This document shows positions 10,769 through 20,193 of a stretch of DNA of 26,868 bases, piece by piece. The stretch lies in the NCBI GenBank assembly GCA_001642005.1, contig LWCA01000459.1:1-26868 (forward strand), written 5' to 3'. Within the stretch, counting starts at the first letter, position 1, and the number at the start of each line of letters is the position of its first letter. The translations under genes were made by a program, and so were the position numbers. The DNA comes from Intoshia linei (Eukaryota; Orthonectida; Rhopaluridae). Below the pieces are notes generated by a model. It ran no database searches. It was not told where the DNA came from and worked only from the letters and a program-made list of their open reading frames with translations.

Positions 10769-11852
10769 ATGTTAAAAAAACTTTATCCTAGTCATTTGGT
10801 TTACGAAAATTTCACAATGAATAAAAATGATTACAAAATTACTGAATCTTTCAATATACAGAATGTGTGTAAAAAAATGAAAGCTTGTGTAGGTTAAATA
10901 TTTCTAATTTTTAATTCAATTCTAATTTTAGCAAAATTAAACCTCGTAGGAATAAACAGACACTTTGAATATATTCAAGTATTGGGAAAAATTTTTTGCA
11001 GTAATTTTTTCATTTTTTTTATAATGATAATTTTAGAAATAAATTCTCTTAAAAAAAGAGCTAATTACTATAATCAATGTGAAATTATTGTAAGTTTAAA
11101 TTTATTACTATTTATATTACAACTAGATCATTTCTATGAGTAATGGCGTCCCTAAAGATATTGTATCTCTCATCATGTGCGCTCACACAGCTAATAAATT
11201 GGTTTATTCGTTTTCTTTTTATATTATTTTATCTATTTAATTCAGGACACTACTATTAATGTTTATAATTTGAATCAAGATTGTGATTATTTAAAGGAGG
11301 TAATTTTAGGTATTTTAATTCAAATGTTAAAAAAAATTAGTAAAAATTACTTTTGTATAGTTGAGACTCTCAACTCATGTTAGTGTTATATTTTCAGGAA
11401 TAATTTTGTTTACATTTATTTATCATTCATTAGATTTGCAATAAATCTCTTGGAAAGTATTATAAAACGAATCGATACAATAATTTATATTATGAATTAT
11501 TGGTAATTATTTTTTATTTGTTAATAATAATGAAATAAATAATGTAAATGAATTTTTTAATTTTTAGTGGCTTTATGGACCAAAATCAATTAAAAATCCA
11601 ATTATTCAAACTAAAAATCATATGGCTGCCACTTGTTTTTGCCATTCTAAAATTATTGATATTGGATTTGTTTGCTCAACCTGTTTATCAAGTATATTGA
11701 AATAATTTTATTTTTTTTATTTTTTTTAGTTTATTGCAGCTTTCAACCTATATGCTCCAAATGCTGGTATTTAATTTTTTATCTATTCAAATATATTATT
11801 TTTAATTAGTTCAAGAATCGTGTTAACAAAACCAGTCAATAAATTTAATTGA
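10769..11852 (+). CDS. GTF2H3: TFIIH subunit p34/Tfb4, shortened
   Basis: Core TFIIH subunit for promoter opening and nucleotide excision repair; binds p44 in the nucleus. Exons: 10769-10892, 10932-11000, 11037-11089, 11246-11299, 11434-11502, 11568-11691, 11730-11766, 11810-11852, all GT-AG with continuous phase (190 aa; the human protein is about 308). The C-terminal C4-type zinc finger is clear: CFCH at the end of exon 6, GFVCSTCLSIYCSF across the junction, and ICSKC, matching family ACFCH...GYVCSVCLSIFCNF..ICTTC. Preceding LLWLYGPKSIKNPI matches LLWVFLPD. Upstream, FEYIQVLGKIF fits the helix before the strand TTINVYNLN. The N-terminal half of the VWA domain is missing or highly diverged; see the frame problem upstream. 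If exon 7 is not spliced at 11,766, a stop follows at 11,807-11,809. An AATAAA lies at 11,838-11,843, just before the stop. Confidence 0.82.
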
Positions 11853-12473
11853 TTTAAAATCATGTTTGAGGAAGTATTTTCCAATCGTATTTAATGTATC
11901 TGATTTTGTACTTGCAAGTAGAATTCACAATTTTTTTAAGTATTGTTTTATTTGCTCCTTCAGTAAATTTTATTTTATATTGAAATACCTATACTTTTTA
12001 ATTAAATATTTTATTTATATGTAAATTTAAATTTTAAATAATAAAAGTGACCACTATTGGATATTCAGTAATATTAATTAATTGATTTTTCGACATTAGA
12101 TTAGATTACATTAATAATTAAATTAGTTAACGGACCGGGTTTTGGGAATCGAATTCATATATATTCAGCCTGAATATATATCATCACATTGAAAATGACA
12201 AAATAGGTTTTAATAATTTTATTTTTTCTGGAATTTATGCTATTTATGACAATTTTTAGAATTGGACTTTCTTTAATTTTATTTTTTCTGGAATTTATGC
12301 TATTTATGACAATTTTTAGGATTGGACAGTTTTTACTTTATTTTTAAAATTTATACACACATTCTGTCTAATAAATTAAAAAAATGGGATAACAATTGTT
12401 TTTAAAATTATTTACGCAATATTAAACAAAAAATTAAGATGGAATAATTCACTTTAAAGTAAAAAGTAATGTC
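11853..12473. other. A+T-rich intergenic DNA with a tandem duplication
   Basis: No gene seen. Holds the 60-base tandem repeat listed separately and a short palindrome atatattcagcctgaatatat near 12,159-12,180. Confidence 0.4.
12214..12327. repeat. 60-base tandem duplication
   Basis: 12,214-12,267 and 12,274-12,327 are the same over about 54 bases with one mismatch (a/g in tttttagRattggac). The period is exactly 60. The near identity suggests a recent event. Confidence 0.95.
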
Positions 12474-12640
12474 ATATGATGGTTCCACCCGAAACAAGTT
12501 TGGGAACCACTCCTTTAAAGGATTGATAATAGTGAATAGTAGGATTTTCAACGTCAATTCATATTTTTGGTATAATAAAAATGTGCCCTCGGCAGAGTTA
12601 GGTGCTGTTTGTGCGTAGTACATAACAGTCAACCTAGTAT
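12474..12640 (+). repeat. dispersed repeat R1, copy 3
   Basis: One of the two fullest copies. Includes an outer segment ggttccacc(c/t)gaaacaagtt shared with the copy at 16,166-16,338, then gggaaccactcctttaaagg, ggtataataaaaatgtgccc, and acataacagtcaacctag. Confidence 0.9.
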
Positions 12641-12739
12641 CTTTATACTAACGTTGTAAAACGAGGAATAAAAAAAATGAAGCTAAATTTACATTTATAC
12701 AAAATATTGATTAAATTGCAATCTTATTGTACCTCGGTC

Positions 12740-12935
12740 ACCCAGTTGATTTCTTTTCTTTATGAAAATGTCATTAATTACAGAAAATGTGACTTCGACC
12801 AACATTATTGTAGGAAATGATATCATTGAAGATTTGTCAATTTTAAAAATGGATGGACTCAACGAAGTACCACGCCCCCTTTTGGTCACTGTATTAGTCA
12901 ATGGCATCAAAAAAAGGTTGGGGACCCCTGGTATA
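12740..12935. mobile_element. hAT-type terminal region
   Basis: On the minus strand 12,930-12,916 reads CAGGGGTCCCCAACC followed by a T run, a common terminus of non-autonomous hAT elements. The opposite end is not clear. The two overlapping ORFs here (12,695-12,943 minus and 12,762-12,980 plus) lie in this repeat and have no recognisable domain. Confidence 0.55.
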
Positions 12936-13254
12936 TTGTACACTGCGTTCCAAGTTATTATGCAAACATTAATAATTTAAAAAGTAGTCACTTAATTCTC
13001 TTAATTTTTTTATCATATTTATATATTCAACTAATAATACTTCAATGTCCCAAGAAAAATGAATACACTAAAATTTAAGAAAATTTTGTGATTTTTGGTG
13101 TGCTAAATTATTATGCAAATGAATATTAAACAATAATTTCTTGTTAATACGAATAAATAAATTTTTTTAAATATTTAAATAATATAATCCATTGTATTTT
13201 AAACCAAATTCAAAGAAAAAAAATGTAATTAAACTTTACATATTACTTTTATTT

Positions 13255-13830
13255 ACCCCCTTTCTGGTATATTACAAGAAAAAGTCGTTTATCCATGGAT
13301 TTCGTGAGGTTTTCAATTGTTTTTACATCGATTGTTTTGATTTCTTTCAAAATTGCATGCTATAGATCGTTTTTGATTGATATTGTTTATTCCCACTGTA
13401 TTTCTTTTTTTTAATTATGGACCATAGATTTTCAATACAATCAAGATCGGGAGAATTTGGCGGTCAACACATTATTTTTTTTGATCCATAGCCATTTGAT
13501 GAAAGATATTCTTTTGTATGACGGGATGCGTGACTTGGGGCATTATCTTGCATAAAAATGAAATTTTTAATAAAGCTTTTTCCTCTTCTTTTATCCACGA
13601 AACAATGTTATTTTTTAAAAACGAGCAGTATGTTTCAGAATTAATTTTGACTCCATTATCTAACTGAAAAGGTTTAATAATAGTTTTTTCACAATGCCTG
13701 CCCAAATTATTATACTACCACGCCTTAAACGGTTTAGTGGTGATCTGTTATTCACTAACCCTTACTTCACGAATCTGGCCCATCTAAAGATATTTTGGTT
13801 TAATCGGTAAAAATTACATTCGAAAATTTA
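13255..13830 (-). mobile_element. Tc1-like transposase fossil
   Basis: On the minus strand, pieces of a Tc1/mariner transposase appear in order but in shifting frames and with stops: VIFTD...ISLDGPDS near 13,800, then NGVKINSETYCSFL, then FLCKIMPQVTHPVIQKNIF (family FMQDNAPCHTA...TKEFL), then a stretch corresponding to [11 protein letters not shown]. The catalytic aspartates are not both recognisable. Clearly inactive. Confidence 0.75.
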
Positions 13831-14951
13831 TATTATGTTTATTAAATATTTCTATCTATAATAATTTATATTTTTTTTCTAGTTTTCATTCTACTAAATT
13901 TTTCAATGTTGAACATTCAACTGTTGAGTTGTTCAACTGCATCAAAAATAATACATAGATTAATGATAAATGATCATTATATACATAAAAAGTAAACGAT
14001 TGGTCCTATAAAATTTTTTAAATTTTTTCCAATATTAATACACGAATTAAAATATCTTAAGGGCACATTTACCACGCCGTCCCCTGTACCCCACCTAGAT
14101 TCGATACTGCTCCACGGTCCTGGATATGACTGTCATGTTATTGTATTATTCAAAAAAATTGACACGCACATAATTTTTTAATTTGATTATAGAGCTCCTA
14201 AGAGTTTCATTGATTTTGAACCGTAACAAATAACGAATAAAGTGCTTTTTTGCTATATTTTGCGAAAATATAAAATTCGTTTATCATGTTTCTTCTAAGT
14301 AACGATGTCTTTAACAAACTATCCCGCTTAATGGCCAAGCATTCGGAAGTTCCCACTCGGAAATAATTTGTTGATAAAGTTGGTAGCCTGTATTATTAAT
14401 GTATTGTAAATTCTTAAAAATGGGGGATAACGCAAAATGGGTTGGAAAACACTAGGTTAAACGTTAATATTAATAGTTTATCATCTCGCCAAAATAGAGT
14501 ACTCCATGTCTTTTGATCATCATTCGTTTCACTCAAATGTAATGATTCATTAAAAATTGTCATTATTATTAATTTTTTTGGGGGTCCACAGCGAAAAATG
14601 ATTGAGAATGCCTGCCTTAAATGATAACTAACAATTAATTCCTTCTTAGCTTCAGTAACTTGCTGTAAATAGAGATTGAATAAGTGTTAATAGTTATTGC
14701 GTAAGTAATAAAATATTTTGACATATGTCAATAGAGATTGAATAACAGTCAATCGGGATCACAAAACCCTATATATATTCTTTATATACACTAATTAATT
14801 AATGTATAAGTAAGGTGTGTCTTTATTAACGAAACGCAAGTTGATTGGAAAGTAAAAAAACGGCCAAATTTCTACTTTTCGGAATACCCTAATGCAAGAG
14901 GATAAATTAAAATTAATAAAAAATTTAATTACATTCATGAAAGAATATAAG
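13831..14951. other. intergenic DNA with hAT-like scraps
   Basis: No gene recognised. Motifs like hAT ends occur near 14,440-14,456 (gggttggaaaacactag) and 14,578-14,620 (tttgggggtccacagc ... gagaatgcctgcc). The sequence aatagagattgaata occurs twice (14,667 and 14,730). Confidence 0.35.
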
Positions 14952-15392
14952 TTAAGATTTTTTAGAATGTGACTGTATTATTTTGTGTTCCTTACTCCAT
15001 GATCGACTTTTTACGATTGACTGTAAAATGTCATAAAGTACCTGCATTTCTTTTAATTGAATTATTTGATGCCTTTGTAAGTATTTATAAGATAAGATTA
15101 AGTGTACTGTTGACTCTGTTTGTGTTTTAATTAATTTCTCATTTTTTAATATGTTATGCTTCGGTTTTCGTTTTATTACGATTTTACTTATCGTATTCCA
15201 AGCTATAATATTACGACTGATATTTATAGTTTTACTTTTTCTGATCTTCATAGATGATAAGACCGTGTTTTTCGTTTCCTCCTTGTCTTTTCCAAACATT
15301 TTTTTCGAACATTTTCGTATTATCTTAGGACAATTAACCTCTTCTATACATATCAAAACTAGGACAAGTAAAATGCATTTAAAAAGCAACAT
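14952..15392 (-). CDS. small basic secreted protein, unrecognised
   Basis: A 146-residue intronless ORF, the longest single-exon ORF in the window without a family. It starts MLLFKCILLVLVLICIEEVN, a typical signal peptide with cleavage plausible around residue 20-22. The mature part is rich in Lys, Arg and Ile, with few cysteines, and contains dibasic sites (KRKPK, KK, RK). A TATAAATA-like box lies at 15,457-15,450, 58 bases before the ATG. No AATAAA was seen close to the stop. Secreted effector, neuropeptide precursor or chance ORF are all possible; in DNA this A+T-rich a 146-codon ORF opening with an ideal signal peptide is unlikely by chance but not excluded. An 87-residue ORF on the other strand overlaps it and looks like its shadow. 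Confidence 0.45.
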   Translation of the reverse strand: MLLFKCILLVLVLICIEEVNCPKIIRKCSKKMFGKDKEETKNTVLSSMKIRKSKTINISRNIIAWNTISKIVIKRKPKHNILKNEKLIKTQTESTVHLILSYKYLQRHQIIQLKEMQVLYDILQSIVKSRSWSKEHKIIQSHSKKS

Positions 15393-15634
15393 TTGTGTAT
15401 ATATTTACTTATAAGATTTACTTACTACGACGTAATAAGATTTTTAATTTATTTATACATATATGTATATATAGTCAAAAGGGCATAATCCTATTTACAT
15501 AACGATATAAATCATGCTTTTATTTACAAAAACATGAATTTCATTATGAAATGAGGACTTTGTGTATTATGTCCAAATTTTGGTTTAATTTTTACGTGTC
15601 CATTCATAATACACATATGTATCGTAAATCAAAT

Positions 15635-15780
15635 TTTAGTTTATTTGGAGTTGTATAATGTAAAGCCAAAATTACATATCTATGATTGCAAAAAATATTT
15701 TTGGCTTAAAATTGTTTTTAAATAAACTAAAGTTTAAGTAATCGAACGTGACTATATCGAAATATCACTGTATATTATAT
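15635..15780. repeat. palindromic pogo-like repeat, copy 2
   Basis: Starts tttagtttatttggagtt, passes through agccaaaa...ttttggct (15,663-15,706), and ends with ataaactaaagtttaag then aatcgaacgtgac and tatcactgtat. The outer arm runs the same way as in the copy at 812-925, but the hairpin core is in the opposite orientation, as expected if the two copies preserve different halves of one inverted-repeat element. Confidence 0.65.
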
Positions 15781-16165
15781 ATCACTACAGACCCCTACGA
15801 TGATATTGCAAAAAAATCTGTGGACCCCAAAAAAAATATATATATTATATCCATTACTAATATAAAATTTAATGTGTGTGCTACCGTTTATTTGAAAAAT
15901 CCACTTGCTAATAAAAATTTTCCAGAGTGATGCATCATTGCAAATTTTATTTTCCGAAATTGAGTTCTTCATGGTCAAAAAGCAATTTTATTTTTTTAAA
16001 AATAAAATCAACACTACTATTTTAAAAATAATATATAATGGAACCAGTTTGAAACTAGTTACCATTGGCGTAAATCATAACCTCATAAACTTAAACCTTT
16101 ATATTCAAAACCCTAAATTAGACATTTTTTTAATAATGGAAAATGTCGTAAATTTTTATTAAACA

Positions 16166-16338
16166 GTAGGTTGACTGTTATGTACTACATACAAACAGCA
16201 CCTAGGTTTGCCGAAAGCACATTTTTATTATACCAAAAAAATAAATTCACGTTGAAAATCTAACTTAAAAATCCACTATTCACTATTATCTTTAAAGGAG
16301 TGGTTCCCAAACTTGTTTCAGGTGGAACCATCATATCA
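16166..16338 (-). repeat. dispersed repeat R1, copy 4 (inverted)
   Basis: Reverse complement of the copy at 12,474-12,640, including the outer ggttccacctgaaacaagtt segment. On the plus strand the 16,303 region reads AGTGGTTCCCAAACTTG, which resembles a hAT terminus embedded in R1. Confidence 0.9.
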
Positions 16339-16469
16339 CATTACTTTTTACTTTAAAGTGACAGTGATTATAAAAAAAACGTAATTGCTGGTTTTGGCCC
16401 TGAAGATATAATTTTTTTAATTCTCCAACTCGTTTGATTTTCAAAAAAGTACAATTAAAGTTTTTGACC

Positions 16470-16640
16470 CAATAACATGTGAATTTGCGAGGTTGAAATT
16501 TATTTTTCTAACACCGGGAAAAAACTGTAATTGAAATGTGAACTTTATAAAATTCTAAGACTGGTAGTTATTGAAATAAAGTAGAACACACACAAACAAA
16601 TATTGCGTAGCATATTATATAAGTAAGGATAATTTATGAC
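16470..16640 (-). repeat. 'ccttacttatata' element, copy 2
   Basis: Shares aacaccgggaaaaaactgta, attgaaatgtgaactttata, and catattatataagtaagga with the element at 21,318-21,504. Only the right-hand terminus is well preserved. Confidence 0.75.
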
Positions 16641-17430
16641 ATGAACGTAAGAATTATCATAAGTAGCAATCCCATAAAATTTTTATGGGTGTTTTCAACA
16701 TAGGTTGGATGTTTTAATTTTTTACTTATATATAATTTTGATGGACCAAAAAACTGTTGTGGACCCGTTAAGAATGGTCAGCGTATATAACGAGGTAAAT
16801 TTTCATGTTCGCGAATCGCAATGTTACTTATAACAAGGGAATACTGGATTTATAAAATATACAATATTTGTCGTTATAATTGATGTTAGACTAATTAAAT
16901 TTTAATTATTAGTGAATAAGTAGTTAATATTATATTTACGTTGTGTGTAATTATAATTTTATGAATTCATTATTATAACTTAATCATAATTATTTATAAT
17001 TAATAATTGATGACCTGTGCTTCAAAATATAGACGGCATTTATGTAATGATTTGTTACGCCTCTTTAAATATTTGACATTTCAAATGTAATGAATAAATT
17101 GTATTGTTATGAAAAAACCGTAAATATCGTTTATTCATTAAAAATTGTAATATTAATGTATATTGATATAATCTGGAAGCTCAATGTGGTAATTTGTGTA
17201 TTAATTTTCAATTTATTTACGAATACACTTGCAAACATTTCACTAATTGCTTTAGTTTATTTCATAAATGTTGACATTTATTGTTGATTGTTGTGATAGT
17301 ACCTACTGCACATATCTTTATTAGTTTAAAATCATTTCTTTGTGAACTAAATAATTTTACATACTTTCAAGATTCAAAACTTAAAATAGTTACAATTTAC
17401 TGAAACAAAGTTACGAATTGATTAAGTACA
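16641..17430. other. region upstream of Pcf11
   Basis: A+T-rich DNA before the Pcf11 ATG; should contain its promoter. The 65-residue ORF at 17,090-17,287 is hydrophobic, has no family features and is not called. No repeat recognised. Confidence 0.35.
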
Positions 17431-20193
17431 ATGAATTCTCACATTGATGCTTACAGAAAAGAATTAAAAACCCTTACATTCAACTCAAAACCAATAATAA
17501 ATGTTCTAACAATGTTGGCAGATGATAACAGAAAAGAGGCATCAAAAATAATTCGTCAAATTGAAAATAGAATTAGAGAGGTTGCATTTAATTTGTTCAA
17601 ATTTAATCTTATTAGGTTCCATCACCAATAAAATTATCGTTACTGTACTTGCTTGATTCCATTATCAAAAATATCAAGGATGATGGAAAGTACATACGAA
17701 TCGTGGAAGAAAATATTGTAGATACTTTTTCTCACACGTTCGAAAAGGTATTTTACATCGAGATAGTTGATTATATAATAAACAATTATTTCATTCTTAC
17801 AATAGCTGATGTAACCATTTACTTATTCAATCATGTGGTATTGGCTATATTTTCGACAGATTCGAAAACTTATCTACTGTTTTCAAAAATTGTATTTATT
17901 CGCTTGTTTTTATAGTTTCGTTGTTTTATATTTTGTCGCAACTTGTTTTATCGCGTATTTAATGCATTTTTAGGGAAACGAAAAAATTAGACAGTCTTTA
18001 TTCAAATTAAGAAATACTTGGATTAGAATAATTGATAAATATGTGTTGAAGGAAATTGATGAATCAATCAGATTGTTGGATCCGGCCTGGCCGATTGGTA
18101 AAATTGATAGCTCAATTTACGTGAATCCATATTTTATTTTGGATTCAGAAAAAAGAGGTGTACATAATGGCGATCAGCGTGATGTAGATGAAAAAACTCA
18201 AGTTAAACATAAAGAAAGTAAGTCTACCGACACTGAACTGAGCAGCATGGATTCTGAAATTTACGAAAAACAAAAAAGACTTGATATTTTGTTGAGAACA
18301 AGGGACATGAAAGTGGTAAACATGAAATCAATTCCAAGTATCGAAATGAATAACCATCATATATCAGAAATAAAACATAAAATTCCGAAAATTAAGGAAC
18401 CAGATCCAAAGAAAAGAAACGTTGAAAAAAAAATTGTGGAAAAACCTACGACTAGTCAATTCACTCCATTTAATAACGATGAATTACAGAAATTGAAGGA
18501 TTTGAGCAATCTTTTAACGATTGTCCAGCCAAAATTATCGAAAACGACTTTTGATAACGAAGATACACCGAAAAATAATGATACTCACGATTATGTGGAT
18601 AATCAAGTCATTGTTACCCAAGCTGCGAATGTTTTTGATATTGATATAGACACTTTTACTCCTCCAGGAATTACTAGAAAAATTCCACCACCTCCAACTC
18701 AAAAGTATCCAAACCGTATAGCACATACTTTTCCATTCCCAAATGATTCTAATCTACCAATTAACCGAAGAAATGCTTCACAATTTTCAAGACACGGTGA
18801 TGTGGGATCGTCGTCAATATTTTATCAAAAACCACTGTATTTTCCAGCTAACGAAGCAACCAATTATAATAGACCTCAAATTCATTATCAGCACGATTAC
18901 AATAAAATGAAATTACAATTTGACCAAAAACCTTTAAATAACTCGAAAAAACCGCGTTCTTACCAACATGGACAGTTCAGTAACAGTAATTCATTTAATT
19001 CAAATCACAAAAATGATAAAATTAACAACCAAGTATTATCCATTTTGCAGAAAGCAAAGCTTTCTGGAAATATGAACAAACCAGTTAAAGATAATATCAA
19101 TGTTCCAGAAGTAGTCAACTACTTAGTTAGATCAGGAGTCATAGATCCAAAAATGATTAAACAAAATATTTTTTACGAAATTCCAAATTTAAGAGATTTT
19201 TATCTTCCTGATTTTAAAAGGTTTTATAATTGTTTAGTTTTACTAAAAATTAATTAAATTTTAGGAGATATGAACCTTTGATAACGAAGTTATATTCTGG
19301 TTCCTCATGTTCGAGTCTGTGTGGACGAAGATTTATGCTACCTGCACAGAAACTAATCTACGAAAAACATTTGGATTGGCATTTTCGTCAGAATCAACTT
19401 ACTATTAAACAAACTTATGTGACTGAAAGAGAACTGTACATATGTTGCGATGATTGGTTTGTTTATGAAGATGATATCTATGTTGATGAAACTACACGTA
19501 CAATTTTTTTATACTTTACCATTTTTATTTTAGTGAAAAGTGACGTTTTTGAAAGCAAAAAAAATGATCTTGAAACTTTAAAAAAAACTGTCACCTCCAA
19601 TTGTACAGAAGTATCTAAATTAAATGATGATAATGTATTTTTATTTATTTTCTTTATAATTTTATTTCTAGACATGCATTGTTTGCCAAGAAACTTTTGA
19701 TGTGTTTTATGATCAAGATGAAGATATTTGGAAATTTAAAAATTGTGTCAAATTTGATGATAAGGTAGTTATCATTATGTTCAGTTTTTTATTTTATATT
19801 TAGTTTTTTCACCCATCTTGTCTTGATGATTATAAGTAATTGATTATTTTTGAAATATCTTGTAAAAATCATGTTTATACCGTTAATTTATTAATAAAAA
19901 TTTGCTCTGCATTTATTTTTCAATATGTAGTGTACTTTGATTCACTTTTCTATTTCTTTTATTCGATCCATAAGTTTGTCGTGAAATTTTATAGTTTTTA
20001 AATCTGACTATCAAATTCTGCCCAATTTAAGTTTATCTCGTCTCCGAATTGTAAAGTCCCTCACAAATGCAACTTGATGAAAATTTCAAATTAAACAAAG
20101 CTGAATTTTAAATTTTAATTTAATATATGCTTTTAGTTTCGTCATCATATTTGTAACGATAAGGTAAATTCAAATTATCAATATAATCACTAA
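17431..20193 (+). CDS. PCF11: Pcf11, cleavage/polyadenylation and termination factor
   Basis: Subunit of cleavage factor II; its CID binds the RNA polymerase II C-terminal tail and couples 3' cleavage to termination. Exons: 17431-17580, 17616-17747, 17974-19220, 19265-19497, 19534-19634, 19672-19764, 20137-20193; phases fit, 670 aa (yeast about 626, vertebrates over 1,500). Introns: 35, 226, 44, 36, 37 and 372 bases. CID at residues 1-140: LTFNSKPIINVLTMLA, LLYLLDSIIKNI, IRQSLFKLRNTW, LDPAWPIG. The middle is a low-complexity, Asn- and Pro-rich linker. C-terminus: YEPLITKLYSGSSCSSLCGR, HLDWHFRQN, DWFVYED (first zinc finger and its partner block), then CIVCQETFDVFYDQDEDIW and FRHHIC, the CxxC...HxxC second finger. 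The CSSLC spacing differs from the usual CxxC by one residue. AATAAA lies 7 bases after the stop. The last exon overlaps the last exon of the hydroxylase gene on the other strand. Confidence 0.93.
20120..20193. other. convergent overlap of two coding exons
   Basis: Pcf11 exon 7 (plus, 20137-20193) and hydroxylase exon 10 (minus, 20189-20120) share 53 bases. Plus strand: [18 protein letters not shown] then stop; minus strand: [20 protein letters not shown] and IY then stop. Each has a GT-AG junction in the right phase, and each supplies a residue pattern its family needs (HxxC for Pcf11; PFGVKYNPYTxSI-like for the hydroxylase). First codon positions face each other on the two strands. Confidence 0.8.

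Noticed and set aside
12695-12980. Overlapping ORFs of 82 (minus) and 72 (plus) codons
   Set aside because: Both lie in a hAT-type terminal repeat (CAGGGGTCCCCAACC at 12,930) and show no protein family.
15748-16162. Three overlapping small ORFs
   Set aside because: Next to the pogo-like repeat and R1; no recognisable domains, mixed strands.
17090-17287. 65-codon hydrophobic ORF before Pcf11
   Set aside because: A+T-rich sequence gives Ile/Leu/Tyr-rich random ORFs; no partner exon or family.
18535-18726. 63-codon minus ORF
   Set aside because: Shadow of Pcf11 exon 3.
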